A DNA stretch of 64,000 bases from Microbacterium foliorum (GCF_003367705.1 NZ_CP031425.1:806001-870000); one strand, 5' to 3'; positions 1-8,577 are shown, counted from the stretch's first letter. Numbers and translations: made by a program. Notes: generated by a model from the letters alone, not told the origin.

Positions 1-1064
1 TACGGATCGGGGTGGTCGCGCAGTCGCACGCGATCATCGAGAACCTGCTCGAGCGTGTGGTGGCCGACGGTGTTCCCGCAGCGCAGGTGGGCAAGGCTCC
101 GAAGGATCCGTCGATCGACCCGTCGTACACCGCGATCCCCAAGAGCGGGATGGCGGCATTCCTCGGCGAGCACGCGCACCACGGCGTCGTCGTCGGGGGG
201 ACGGCGTGGGACTTCAGCAACACTGCTCGCGTCGATCGCGGCGGCCTCGACCTGCTGGTGGTCGACGAGGCGGGCCAGTTCTCGCTCGCCTCGACCATCG
301 CCGTCGCCGCGAGCGCGCAACGGCTGCTGCTGCTCGGCGACCCGCAGCAGCTTCCCCAGGTCAGTCAGGGCGCACATCCGGAGCCGGTCGACACCTCGGC
401 ACTCGGCTGGGTCATGGACGGCGATGCGGTCGTGCGGCCCGAGCAGGGCTACTTTCTGGCGCGCTCCTGGCGGATGCATCCTCTTCTGGCTCGGCCGGTG
501 TCCACGCTCGCGTACGCCGGGCAGCTCGCATCCGCTCCCGGCGCCGAGCGGCGGGAACTCGAGGGCGTCGATCCCGGTCTGCACGTCGTTCCTCTGCGGC
601 ATCGGGGCAACGCCACCGAGTCGCCCGAAGAGGCGGCTCAGGTCGTCGCGCTCGTCTCCGACCTGGTCGGCCGCGCCTTCACCGACAACGACGCGACGGC
701 GACCGTGCGTCCGCTCGCCCAGAGCGACATCATCGTGGTGGCGCCGTACAACGCGCAGCGTCAGCTGGTGCATGACGCACTCGCCGAGGCCGGGTTCCCG
801 GACGTGCCGGTCGGAACCGTCGACAACTTCCAGGGCAAGGAGGCGGTGGTGTCGATCACCTCTCTCGCCGCATCCAGCGGGCGGGACGCTCCTCGCGGCC
901 CGGAGTTCCTGCTGCTGCAGAACCGGCTCAACGTCGCGATCTCGCGAGCACAGGTCGCGGCCTACCTGATCCACTCTCCGGCGCTCCTCGACGACCTTCC
1001 GCGCACTCCCGAGGGGGTCGCGCGGATGAGCGCGTTCGCCCGCCTCGTCGGTGCCGCGAGCTGA
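1..1064 (+). CDS. C-terminal part of a TM0106-like RecB nuclease/superfamily 1 helicase (5' end outside window)
   Basis: The frame is already open at the first base, so only the last ~354 residues are present. Visible helicase motifs are DEAGQFSLA (Walker B-like motif II), LLLGDPQQLPQV (motif III), VDNFQGKEA (motif V) and LNVAISRAQ (motif VI). This is the AAA_11/AAA_12 arrangement of superfamily 1B (Upf1/DNA2-like) helicases. In actinobacteria this C-terminal half is usually joined to a TM0106-type RecB-like nuclease domain, which would lie upstream and cannot be checked here. The likely role is ATP-dependent DNA or RNA unwinding in the cytoplasm. The gene ends just before an 18-bp tandem repeat that leads into the acetyltransferase gene. 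The helicase call is firm; the nuclease half is inference from the family. Confidence 0.85.
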   Translation, partial: RIGVVAQSHAIIENLLERVVADGVPAAQVGKAPKDPSIDPSYTAIPKSGMAAFLGEHAHHGVVVGGTAWDFSNTARVDRGGLDLLVVDEAGQFSLASTIAVAASAQRLLLLGDPQQLPQVSQGAHPEPVDTSALGWVMDGDAVVRPEQGYFLARSWRMHPLLARPVSTLAYAGQLASAPGAERRELEGVDPGLHVVPLRHRGNATESPEEAAQVVALVSDLVGRAFTDNDATATVRPLAQSDIIVVAPYNAQRQLVHDALAEAGFPDVPVGTVDNFQGKEAVVSITSLAASSGRDAPRGPEFLLLQNRLNVAISRAQVAAYLIHSPALLDDLPRTPEGVARMSAFARLVGAAS

Positions 1065-1131
1065 CTGGTGGTCACGACATGACAGGTGGTCACGGCATGA
1101 CAGGTGGTCACGACATGACAGGTGTTCACGG
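1064..1131 (+). repeat. 18-bp tandem repeat, about 3.8 copies, at the start of a GNAT gene
   Basis: The unit ACAGGTGGTCACGACATG recurs from the stop codon of the upstream gene into the next gene, with one or two substitutions per copy. Each copy carries an in-frame ATG (1079, 1097, 1115), and the unit length is a multiple of three. Copy-number change would therefore alter only the N-terminus (repeats of Met-Thr-Gly-Gly-His) or the choice of start. Confidence 0.9.
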
Positions 1132-1909
1132 GGCGCAGCTCCTGCACACGACCGAGGAGATCCTGCGCGCATCGGCGCAGTGGGTGTGGTTCCCGCGCGG
1201 CAGCGAGCAGGAGAAGACGGACCTGCAGCTGGTGCGCCACCCCGAACGGTTCGGCGGCGGGGTGCGCGGGTCCCAGGTCGACTCGGAGGCCGATGCGGCG
1301 GATGTCCTCGACCGGGCCCTGGACCGCACCCGGGCGTGGGGCGAGAGCGAGCTCGTCTTCTGGACGAACGCGTCGGATCGGCCCGACCTCGAGCCCGAGC
1401 TGCGCCGACGCGGTGCCGAACACATCGACACCGTGGCGGTGTTCGCCTGTCCTGTCGAGGGAGCAACCGTGGACGTGCCTGACGGCGTCACCGCCGAGAT
1501 CGTGCGGACGCTCGATCAGGTGCGCGACGTCGATGCGATCAACGTGCCGGTATGGCAGCAGCAGCCACTCGACGACGAGGGGCTGAGGGTCGAGTTCGAG
1601 GAGGTCACCTCGACGTTCGAGGCGGGAACGCACGTCCGCGTGCTCGCGCGCCTCGACGGCGAGGCCGTCAGCACCGGCGGGTGCACGATCGTCGACGGGT
1701 TCGCTCGTCTGTGGGGCGCCGCCACGATCGAGCGGGCCCGAGGCAGGGGCGCCTATCGTGCGGTGCTCGCCGAACGGCTGCGGGTGAGCGCGTCTCTCGG
1801 GGCGAAGACGGCGCTCGTCAAGGGACGCACCGCGACATCGGCTCCGATACTCGCTCGTTCGGGTTTCCTCCGTCTCGGCGAGGAACGCGGATACCGCCTG
1901 ACGGTGTGA
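1079..1909 (+). CDS. GNAT family N-acetyltransferase
   Basis: This protein of up to 276 residues has GNAT character in its C-terminal half: a beta-strand stretch around STGGCTIVDGFARLWG, then the acetyl-CoA loop-like ERARGRGAYRAVLAERL, and a final LARSGFLRLGEERGYRL of the kind that closes many GNAT folds. The N-terminal half resembles a degenerate second GNAT domain. The substrate cannot be told. The start is uncertain because three in-frame ATG codons at 1079, 1097 and 1115 lie in an 18-bp tandem repeat and none has a clear Shine-Dalgarno sequence; 1115 gives a protein without the repetitive MTGGH leader. It lies 14 nt after the helicase gene and may be co-transcribed with it. Confidence 0.75.
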   Translation: MTGGHGMTGGHDMTGVHGAQLLHTTEEILRASAQWVWFPRGSEQEKTDLQLVRHPERFGGGVRGSQVDSEADAADVLDRALDRTRAWGESELVFWTNASDRPDLEPELRRRGAEHIDTVAVFACPVEGATVDVPDGVTAEIVRTLDQVRDVDAINVPVWQQQPLDDEGLRVEFEEVTSTFEAGTHVRVLARLDGEAVSTGGCTIVDGFARLWGAATIERARGRGAYRAVLAERLRVSASLGAKTALVKGRTATSAPILARSGFLRLGEERGYRLTV

Positions 1910-1979
1910 TCAGAGCCGGCCCTCGTCGGAACATGCGCCGCACCGACATCGCCGGCCGTCACGGTGTCGAGACCCGGTG

Positions 1980-3065
1980 TCAGCCCACGCCCACCCCTGC
2001 GCCGACGCCGACGTCGACGCCGAGCTCCTGGCGGACGATCCGAGCCCCCGCCGACAGTGCGCTGAGCTTGTCGAACGCGACGCCCCGCGGAAGGGGGGCC
2101 ATGCCGCAGTTGGAGCTGGGGATGAGGAGGTCGGCATCGACGAACTCGAGGGCGCGCCGGAGGGTGTCGGCGACCTCTTCCGGAGTCTCGATCTGCTCGC
2201 GCGCGACGTCGATGGCTCCGAGCATGACCTTCTTGCCGCGGATGAGCTCGATGACATCGATCGGCACGTGGGAGTTGTGACTCTCCAGAGAGACGATGTC
2301 GATGGAGGACTGCTGCAGAAGGGGGAACGACTCCTCGTACTGTCGCCACTCCGCACCCAGCGTCGCCTTCCAGTCGTTGTTCGCCTTTATCCCGTATCCG
2401 TAGCAGATGTGCACCGCCGTCTCTGCGCGCAGTCCCTCGGCCGCGCGCTCGAGCGCGGCGATGCCCCAGTCCTTGGTCTCATCGAAGAAGACGTTGAAGG
2501 CGGGTTCGTCGAACTGGATGATGTCCACGCCCGCTGCCTCGAGCTCCCGGGCCTCCTGATTGAGGATGGTGGCGAACTCCCATGCCAGCTTCTCGCGACT
2601 GCGGTAGTGATGGTCGGAGAGGGTGTCGATCATCGTCATCGGGCCGGGGAGCGCCCACTTGATCGGGCGATCGGTCTGCTGGCGCAGAAAGGCCGCGTCC
2701 GCGACGAACACCGGCTGGCGCCGGCTCACCGCGCCCACCACTGTCGGCACGCTCGCGTCGTACCGGTCGCGGATGCGGACCGTCTCGCGCTTCTCGAAGT
2801 CGACGCCGTCGAGGTGCTCGATGAAGGTGGTCACGAAGTGCTGCCGGGTCTGCTCGCCGTCGCTCACGATGTCGATGCCGCGCCGCTGCTGCTCGTGCAC
2901 CGCCGCGCGCAGTGCATCCTGCCGGCCCTCCACGAGTGCATCACCCTGCAGCTCCCACGGGGACCACAGCACCTCGGGCTTCGCCAACCACGCCGGCTTG
3001 GGCAGACTGCCGACGATCGAGGTGGGCAGCAGCGTGTTCACGGCCGTCGATCCCGCGCCGCTCAT
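1980..3065 (-). CDS. mesD: MetE-core methionine synthase, MesD type (folate-independent)
   Basis: This 361-residue protein corresponds to the C-terminal catalytic barrel of cobalamin-independent methionine synthase and lacks the N-terminal MetE half. Zinc/homocysteine ligands are visible as His219 and Cys221 (in VHICYG) and Cys320 (in SNCGMA), with the conserved FDEPAF motif before them. Such core-only MetE proteins next to a DUF1852 partner are the MesD family, which makes methionine from homocysteine with a non-folate methyl donor and needs its partner MesX. The start chosen overlaps the mesX stop as ATGA (4 nt), so the two are translationally coupled; the longer frame upstream is not used. 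The C-terminus ends in an odd Gly-Val repeat (VGVGAGVGVG). The methyl donor cannot be inferred from sequence. Confidence 0.85.
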   Translation of the reverse strand: MSGAGSTAVNTLLPTSIVGSLPKPAWLAKPEVLWSPWELQGDALVEGRQDALRAAVHEQQRRGIDIVSDGEQTRQHFVTTFIEHLDGVDFEKRETVRIRDRYDASVPTVVGAVSRRQPVFVADAAFLRQQTDRPIKWALPGPMTMIDTLSDHHYRSREKLAWEFATILNQEARELEAAGVDIIQFDEPAFNVFFDETKDWGIAALERAAEGLRAETAVHICYGYGIKANNDWKATLGAEWRQYEESFPLLQQSSIDIVSLESHNSHVPIDVIELIRGKKVMLGAIDVAREQIETPEEVADTLRRALEFVDADLLIPSSNCGMAPLPRGVAFDKLSALSAGARIVRQELGVDVGVGAGVGVG

Positions 3066-4051
3066 CGGACCAGGGCGGGGTAGGAGGCGGCCCACTCGTC
3101 CAGCACCCGACGGTGCGGGGTGACGAAATGCTCATCGGCGTAACGTCCCTGGGTGACCGCCAGTCGGCTCCGCTCCTCACGGTCGTAGGTGATGTCCGTG
3201 CGCTGGAAGTCCTCGTGCTCGAGGGTCGGGCGATAGACCTCGGCCGCGGGGCCGTTCGCGTGGTAGATCTCGGGGCGGTAGATCTTCTGGAAGGTCTCCA
3301 TGGTGCTGATCGTGCCGATGAGCTGCAGATCGGAGTAGTCGCTCAGCAGATCGCCTTGGAAGTAGAAGGCGAGGGGGGCGACGCTGCCGCGGGGCATGAA
3401 GTACCGCACCTGCAGACCCATCTTGCCGAAGTACTCGTCGGTGAGCGAGAACGAATCCTGCACGTACTCGGCACCGAGCACGGGATGCTCCACGCCTGAT
3501 CGTCGATACGTCCGGCTGGTCGACACGCTGATGCAGATGACCGGCGACTGCGGGAAGCGCTCCCGATACGCGGCGGACTCGACGAAGTGCTGGAACAGCT
3601 TGCCGTGCAGTGCGCCGAAGTCGTCGGGCGTCGTGAAGCCGCCTCCGCCCGCGTTGGCGGCAGGCAGGACGATGCTGAAGTCGTAGTCGCGAAGGTAGGA
3701 GGAGAAGTTGTTCCCCACGATGCCCTGGTGGCGCGCGCCCGTGACCCGGTCGAGGATGTGCACGTCGAGCACCTCGAGCACCGGGAACTCCTCGTCCGCG
3801 CCGTCGGAGAAGCGCAGCTGCACCGAGATGATGTCGAGCTCGACCCTGTAGCGGTCTCCGTCGGGGTTGTCCTCGCGCGCGAGGTCGTTGAAGCGACGGT
3901 CGATCATCGACAGCGCGTTGCGGAGGTTCTCCTGGCGGCGCTCGCCGCGGGCGAGGTTGGCGAAGTTCGTCGTGATCCGCGATGCGTCCGAGGGTGCGTA
4001 GTCCTCGTCGAAGCGGGTGGTGGTGATGCTGAACGTGATGTCGTTCGCCAT
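3062..4051 (-). CDS. mesX: DUF1852 protein MesX, partner of MesD
   Basis: This 329-residue protein matches the DUF1852 family in length and in hallmark stretches such as NDITFSITTTRFDEDY, GNNFSSYLRDYDFS and VICISVSTSRTY. DUF1852 is known as MesX, a putative oxygenase required for activity of the MesD methionine synthases in aerobic bacteria. It is the first gene of a two-gene operon read leftwards, its stop overlapping the mesD start. No clear Shine-Dalgarno sequence precedes the ATG. A LysR regulator is divergently encoded 122 bp upstream and is the obvious candidate to control it. The chemistry (probably oxygen-dependent generation of a methyl donor) is inference from the family. Confidence 0.87.
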   Translation of the reverse strand: MANDITFSITTTRFDEDYAPSDASRITTNFANLARGERRQENLRNALSMIDRRFNDLAREDNPDGDRYRVELDIISVQLRFSDGADEEFPVLEVLDVHILDRVTGARHQGIVGNNFSSYLRDYDFSIVLPAANAGGGGFTTPDDFGALHGKLFQHFVESAAYRERFPQSPVICISVSTSRTYRRSGVEHPVLGAEYVQDSFSLTDEYFGKMGLQVRYFMPRGSVAPLAFYFQGDLLSDYSDLQLIGTISTMETFQKIYRPEIYHANGPAAEVYRPTLEHEDFQRTDITYDREERSRLAVTQGRYADEHFVTPHRRVLDEWAASYPALVR

Positions 4052-4173
4052 GAAGAAGCCAATCCGAAGGAGGCGAGGCCGGGTGGCCTCTCAGGAGCTG
4101 TGCTCTCATCGTGCCGCCGCACGGAGGTCATCGGGTAATTCGGCTCCACTATGCGTCCCTATAGGATTGCGCT
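4052..4173. promoter_or_regulatory. Divergent mesX/LysR control region
   Basis: This 122-bp gap must hold both promoters and the LysR sites. It contains the palindrome CCTATAGG, flanked on either side by CTAT (CACTATG and GCGCTATG). On the plus strand TAGGAT (4162-4167) lies 6 nt before the LysR ATG, the layout of a leaderless promoter, so the CTATAG palindrome overlaps the regulator's own -10 box. LysR binding is inferred, not shown. Confidence 0.5.
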
Positions 4174-5115
4174 ATGCCTAGGCGACCGAGCGGCATCACG
4201 CTGCAGCAGCTCCAGTACTTCATCGACGTCGCCGCGGAGGGATCGATCACGGCCGCGGCCGACCTGCTCTACGTCGCCCAGCCCACCATGTCGGCGGCGA
4301 TGAAGGACCTCGAGACCCGGGTGGGGCGGACGCTCCTGTCGCGCTCGGCCCGCGGCGTGACGCTCACCGGCGACGGCGTGGAGTTCCTCGGCTACGCCCG
4401 GCAGGTCGTCGAGCAGGCGGAGCTGCTCGAGCAGCGATACCTGGGTCGTCCGCCGTCGCGTCGCCTCCTCGGGGTGTCGACCCAGCACTACTCCTTCGCC
4501 GTCGATGCGTTCGTGCGCATGGTGAAGAGCACGAACGCGGCGGAGTACGAGTTCTCGCTCCGGGAGACCCGCACGTGGGACATCATCGAGGATGTGCGGA
4601 CGCTGCGCAGCGAGCTCGGCATCCTGTTCCGCAACGACTTCAACCGCAACGTCATCGACAAGCTGCTGCGTGACTCGGGGCTGGCGTTCCATCCGCTCTT
4701 CCTCGCGGAGCCGCACATCTTCGTCTCGCGCCGCAATGCCCTCGCCGCGAGGAAGCGCGCGACCCTCGACGATCTCGTCGGGCTGCCGCGGCTCACCTTC
4801 GACCAGGGCGCGAACAACTCCTTCTACTTCGCCGAGGAGATCCTCTCGACCCTCTCGAGCGCGCAGGAGATCCGGGTGTCCGATCGCGCGACGATCTTCA
4901 ACCTGATGATCGGCCTCGACGGGTACACGATCTCCACCGGCATCATCAGCGACGACCTCGACCCGGAGATCGTCGCGGTGCCGCTCGATGTCGACGAGCG
5001 GATCGAGATCGGGTGGGTCGGGCGCACGGCCATCCCTCTCACCGAGCAGGCGCAGCGCTACCTCGCCGAGGTGCGCGACGTGGTCGCGGGCTTCGGAGTC
5101 GCGCTGCTCGACTAG
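4174..5115 (+). CDS. LysR family transcriptional regulator, likely of mesXD
   Basis: The 313-residue protein has the usual LysR plan: an N-terminal winged helix-turn-helix (LQQLQYFIDVAAEGSITAAADLLYVAQPTMS, DLETRVGRTLLSR) and a C-terminal effector-binding domain. The segment DGYTISTGIIS resembles a region of sulfur/methionine LysR regulators such as MtaR/MetR of streptococci. It is divergent from mesX, and LysR genes usually control the neighbouring divergent operon, so methionine or sulfur control is likely. TAGGAT 6 nt before the ATG suggests a leaderless transcript. It ends 12 nt from the convergent upp gene with no visible terminator between them. Confidence 0.88.
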   Translation: MPRRPSGITLQQLQYFIDVAAEGSITAAADLLYVAQPTMSAAMKDLETRVGRTLLSRSARGVTLTGDGVEFLGYARQVVEQAELLEQRYLGRPPSRRLLGVSTQHYSFAVDAFVRMVKSTNAAEYEFSLRETRTWDIIEDVRTLRSELGILFRNDFNRNVIDKLLRDSGLAFHPLFLAEPHIFVSRRNALAARKRATLDDLVGLPRLTFDQGANNSFYFAEEILSTLSSAQEIRVSDRATIFNLMIGLDGYTISTGIISDDLDPEIVAVPLDVDERIEIGWVGRTAIPLTEQAQRYLAEVRDVVAGFGVALLD

Positions 5116-5127
5116 GCGGGCGGCAGG

Positions 5128-5760
5128 TCAGACCGTGCCGTAGAGGCGGTCTCCGGCATCGCCGAGTCCGGGCACGATGTACCCCTTCTCGTTCAGTCGC
5201 TCGTCGAGAGCGCCGAGAACCAGGGTGACGTCGCGGTCGCCGACGAGCGCCTCGATGGCCGCCACGCCCTCGGGGGTGCCGAGCAGGCAGATCGCGGTGA
5301 CGTCCTTGGCGCCGCGGTCGAACAGGAACTGGATCGCCGCGGCGAGCGAGCCGCCGGTGGCGAGCATCGGGTCGATGGCGAAGCACTGGCGGTCGCTCAG
5401 ATCGTCGGGCAGACGCTCGGCGTAGGTGGTCGGCTCGAAGGTCTCCTCGTCGCGGACCATGCCCAGGAAACCGACCTCGGCGGTCGGCAGCAGCTTGACG
5501 AGCCCTTCGAGCATCCCGAGTCCCGCGCGCAGGATGGGGACGACGATCGGACGCGGCTCCGAGATCTTCACACCCATCGTCGTCGTCACCGGTGTGGTGA
5601 TCTCGATCGGGCTGACCTTGACGTTTCTCGTCGCCTCGTACGCCAGAAGGGTGACGAGCTCCTCGGTCAGCTGCCGGAAGACGGGAGACGGAGTGCGGTG
5701 GTCGCGCAGGACCGAGAGCTTGTGGGTGACGAGAGGGTGGTCGGCGACGTGGACACGCAT
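5128..5760 (-). CDS. upp: Uracil phosphoribosyltransferase
   Basis: This 210-residue protein converts uracil and PRPP into UMP in pyrimidine salvage. It has the PRPP-binding loop as DPMLATGGS, the [10 protein letters not shown] segment and the C-terminal uracil-binding [11 protein letters not shown], all standard for bacterial Upp of this length. The ATG is preceded by TAGCCT 6 nt upstream (5767-5772 on the minus strand), consistent with leaderless transcription and supporting the start. The gene is monocistronic here, between a LysR gene (convergent) and tadA (divergent). Upp and TadA genes are commonly adjacent in Microbacteriaceae. Confidence 0.97.
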   Translation of the reverse strand: MRVHVADHPLVTHKLSVLRDHRTPSPVFRQLTEELVTLLAYEATRNVKVSPIEITTPVTTTMGVKISEPRPIVVPILRAGLGMLEGLVKLLPTAEVGFLGMVRDEETFEPTTYAERLPDDLSDRQCFAIDPMLATGGSLAAAIQFLFDRGAKDVTAICLLGTPEGVAAIEALVGDRDVTLVLGALDERLNEKGYIVPGLGDAGDRLYGTV

Positions 5761-5841
5761 GGATACAGGCTAATGCGCCGGACGCCCACGCACGACATCG
5801 CATGCCGCGGCCTCCGCCGCGCGCTGTCGTAGGCTCGACGC

Positions 5842-6297
5842 ATGACCGCCGCCGACCTGACCGCGATGGGCCATGCGCTCGCGCTCGCCGCGGCCGCGGC
5901 CGACGCCGCGGAGATCCCGGTCGGGGCCGTCGTGCTGGATCCTTCCGGGCGGATCGTCGCGGAGGGGCGGAACACCCGTGAGGCGACCCACGATCCGACC
6001 GGGCACGCCGAGGTCGAGGCGCTGCGCTCGGCTGCGGCATCCGCGGGCACCTGGAATCTCGAGGGCCACACCCTCGTCGTGACCCTCGAGCCCTGTGTCA
6101 TGTGCGCCGGCGCGATCCTGCAGTCGCGCATCGCGCGCGTCGTCTTCGGCGCCTGGGATGAGAAGGCCGGAGCCGCGGGGTCGATGTACGACGTGCTGCG
6201 CGACCGGCGTCTGCCGCACCGCGCCGAGGTGATCGGCGGGGTCGAGGAGGCAGCCGCCACGGCGCTGCTGCGCGACTTCTTCGAGCAGCGGCGCTGA
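5842..6297 (+). CDS. tadA: tRNA adenosine(34) deaminase
   Basis: This zinc-dependent deaminase of 151 residues should convert A34 to inosine in the anticodon of tRNA-Arg. The cytidine/deoxycytidylate deaminase signature is complete: the His-Ala-Glu triad at 55-57 and PCVMC at 84-88, giving zinc ligands His55, Cys85 and Cys88 and proton shuttle Glu57. Length is normal for bacterial TadA. TAGGCT lies 6 nt before the ATG, so the mRNA is probably leaderless and the start is secure. It is convergent with the cation efflux gene, with a hairpin terminator between them. Confidence 0.95.
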   Translation: MTAADLTAMGHALALAAAAADAAEIPVGAVVLDPSGRIVAEGRNTREATHDPTGHAEVEALRSAAASAGTWNLEGHTLVVTLEPCVMCAGAILQSRIARVVFGAWDEKAGAAGSMYDVLRDRRLPHRAEVIGGVEEAAATALLRDFFEQRR

Positions 6298-6314
6298 CGG
6301 CCCGGCGCTGATCG

Positions 6315-6343
6315 GGCGCCGCGCCGCACACGGCCGCGGCGCC
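6315..6343. terminator. Bidirectional hairpin between tadA and the efflux gene
   Basis: A perfect 9-bp inverted repeat (GGCGCCGCG and CGCGGCGCC, 11-nt loop) fills the gap between two convergent genes. It has no T tract, as is common for actinobacterial terminators. Confidence 0.6.
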
Positions 6344-6347
6344 GGGG

Positions 6348-7319
6348 TCAGTCGGAGGACTTGAGCACGAACACGTCGGTCGACGGCTCGGGATCGATCG
6401 CGGGACGGTAGACGTCCGGCTCGATGTAGATCACGCGGGCGATCGGCACGGCCTCGCGGATGCGAGCTTCGATCGCGTCGATGTCGTCGGCGGCCTCGCG
6501 CAGCGGCTTGTCGGCGTTGAGGGCGATCTTCGCCGCGACCATGAGCTCATCCGGACCCAGGTAGAGGGTCTTCATGTGGATGACCTTCTCGATCTCGTCG
6601 CCGGCGTTGATGGCGTCGACGATGCGGTCGTGATCGGCGGGGGTGGCGCCCTCGCCCACGAGCAGGCTCTTGGTCTCGACCCCGAGCACGATCGCGATGA
6701 GCACCAGCAGGATGCCGATCATCAGCGTTCCGAGGGCGTCGAACACGGGGTTGCCGGTGATGATCGTCAGGCCGACGCCGAGCAGCGCGAAGCTGAGTCC
6801 GGTCAGTGCCCCGACATCCTCCAGCAGCACGACCGGCAGTTCAGGCGCCTTCGCGCGCCGGACGAACGACACCCACGACTGGTCGCGGTCGCGCACGAGG
6901 TTGCTCTCTTTGACCGCGGTGCGCAGCGAGAACGACTCCAGGCCGATCGCGACCACGAGCACGACGATCGGCAGCCACCACCAGGTCTTGTCGAGCTCAT
7001 GCGGGTGGGTGAGCTTGTCGATGGCCTCGTAGATGGCGAACAGGCCGCCGACCGAGAACAGGATGATGGACACCACGAACGCGTAGACGTAGCGCTCGCG
7101 TCCGTAGCCGAAGGGATGCGCTCTGTCGGCCTCGCGTCGGGCCTTGCGGCCGCCGAGCATGAGCAGCAGCTGGTTGCCGGAGTCGGCGACCGAATGGATC
7201 GCCTCGGCGAGCATCGATGCCGAGCCGGAGAGCGCCCAGGCGAGGAGCTTCGCCAGAGCGATGCCCAGATTCGCCAGGAACGCCGCGATGATCGCCTTGC
7301 CGCCGCCCGATGCACTCAT
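6348..7319 (-). CDS. Cation diffusion facilitator transporter (SLC30-like)
   Basis: This 323-residue inner-membrane protein has the cation diffusion facilitator layout with about six membrane segments and a cytoplasmic C-terminal domain. Metal-site signatures are HSVADSGN in the second helix, HPFGYGRERY after it, and EDVGALTG in the fifth helix. HSVAD plus EDVGAL is typical of the SLC30A9-like branch, so zinc or a similar divalent metal is likely but the ion cannot be fixed. TAGACT lies 6 nt before the ATG (7326-7331, minus strand), indicating a leaderless promoter. It is divergent from proC. Confidence 0.88.
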   Translation of the reverse strand: MSASGGGKAIIAAFLANLGIALAKLLAWALSGSASMLAEAIHSVADSGNQLLLMLGGRKARREADRAHPFGYGRERYVYAFVVSIILFSVGGLFAIYEAIDKLTHPHELDKTWWWLPIVVLVVAIGLESFSLRTAVKESNLVRDRDQSWVSFVRRAKAPELPVVLLEDVGALTGLSFALLGVGLTIITGNPVFDALGTLMIGILLVLIAIVLGVETKSLLVGEGATPADHDRIVDAINAGDEIEKVIHMKTLYLGPDELMVAAKIALNADKPLREAADDIDAIEARIREAVPIARVIYIEPDVYRPAIDPEPSTDVFVLKSSD

Positions 7320-7379
7320 GCGACGAGTCTAGATCGGCTGGTCCGCGGATGCCGGAAGAGCCCGCCGTAGGATGACGGC

Positions 7380-8219
7380 ATGGCTGACTCCCTTCCCTCT
7401 CTCGCGTTCGTCGGTGCCGGTTCGATGGGAGGTGCGATCCTCCGCGGTGTGGTGGCCTCCGGCATCCCGGTGGACGGGGGCATCACCGCCACGAACCGCA
7501 CGCCCGAGAAGGCGGCGGCGTTCGCCGACCTCGACGGCGTCAGGAGCCTCGCGCTGTCGGAGACCGCCGACGGCAACGTCGAGGCGGTCGCCGATGCCCG
7601 GATCGTGCTGGTCGGCGTGAAGCCCGCCATGGTGCCGGATCTGCTGCGGGAGATCGCACCGCACCTGGCCGACGACGCGATCGTGGTGAGTCTCGCGGCT
7701 GGGGTCACCCTGCAGACGTTCGCCGACAACCTGGGGGCAGAGGTGCGCGTGATCCGGTCGATGCCGAACACCCCCTCGACGGTCGGCAAGGGCGTCACCG
7801 GTGTGGCGGCGGGGGCCGCGGCGACCGCCGACGATCTCGCCCTCGTGCACCGCCTCTTCGCGACCGTGGGCGCTGTCGTCGAGGTTCCCGAGTCGCAGAT
7901 CGACGCGCTCTCGACCATCTCGGGCTCGGGTCCCGCTTACGTCTACCTGCTGATCGAGGAGCTGACGAAGGCCGCTGTCGGCCTGGGGTTCAGCGAGGCC
8001 GACGCGCGACTCATGGTCGAGCAGACGTTCATCGGCGCCACCGCGCTGCTCGACGCCTCGGGGGAGGAGCCGGCCGAGCTGCGTCGCCGCGTCACCAGCC
8101 CGAAGGGCACCACAGAGCGGGCGGTCGCCGTGCTGCAGGGCGCGCACCTGGACCGTACGTTCGCGGCCGCGGCCGATGCGGCCCTCGCACGTGCACGAGA
8201 GCTCGCCGCCGGAGCCTGA
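7380..8219 (+). CDS. proC: Pyrroline-5-carboxylate reductase
   Basis: This cytoplasmic enzyme of 279 residues catalyses the last step of proline synthesis, NAD(P)H-dependent reduction of 1-pyrroline-5-carboxylate. The N-terminal Rossmann motif is FVGAGSMGGAI, and the conserved C-terminal signature appears as SGSGPAYVYLLIEELTKAA followed by VTSPKGTTERAV. TAGGAT lies 6 nt before the ATG, supporting this start and a leaderless transcript. The next gene starts 1 nt after the stop and is probably in the same operon. Confidence 0.96.
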   Translation: MADSLPSLAFVGAGSMGGAILRGVVASGIPVDGGITATNRTPEKAAAFADLDGVRSLALSETADGNVEAVADARIVLVGVKPAMVPDLLREIAPHLADDAIVVSLAAGVTLQTFADNLGAEVRVIRSMPNTPSTVGKGVTGVAAGAAATADDLALVHRLFATVGAVVEVPESQIDALSTISGSGPAYVYLLIEELTKAAVGLGFSEADARLMVEQTFIGATALLDASGEEPAELRRRVTSPKGTTERAVAVLQGAHLDRTFAAAADAALARARELAAGA

Positions 8220-8220
8220 C

Positions 8221-8508
8221 ATGCGGCTGCGGTTCTCGGGGGCGATCTGGTTCTGGCGTGGTCCCGCGCCCTTCCACTTCGTCACCGTGCCGCCCGAGGA
8301 GAGCGCGATGATCGGCGAGGTGGCGAGCGTCGTCACCTACGGGTGGGGCATGATCCCCGCATCGGTGACGATCGGGCGCACCACGGTGGCGACCGCCCTC
8401 TGGCCGAAGGACGGCGGCTACATCGTGCCGATCAAGAAGCTGCTGCAGGATCGCGAGAGCGTCACGATCGATGACGTCGTCGACCTGACGCTCGACATCG
8501 ACGCCTGA
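8221..8508 (+). CDS. DUF1905 domain protein
   Basis: A 95-residue protein with the DUF1905 pattern: LRFSGAIWFWRGPAPFHFVTVP at the start, GWGMIPASVTIG in the middle and GGYIVPIKKLLQ near the end. The family forms a small beta-barrel of unknown function. The ATG at 8221 sits directly after the proC stop, so translation is probably coupled; upstream in-frame starts would overlap proC by 45 nt and are unnecessary. No function can be assigned beyond the family. Confidence 0.85.
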   Translation: MRLRFSGAIWFWRGPAPFHFVTVPPEESAMIGEVASVVTYGWGMIPASVTIGRTTVATALWPKDGGYIVPIKKLLQDRESVTIDDVVDLTLDIDA

Positions 8509-8577
8509 CAGGCGATCACCGACGATGACGCCTGACGGCGATGCCCGACAGGCGAACGCGAGACGCGGGGGAGCGGC

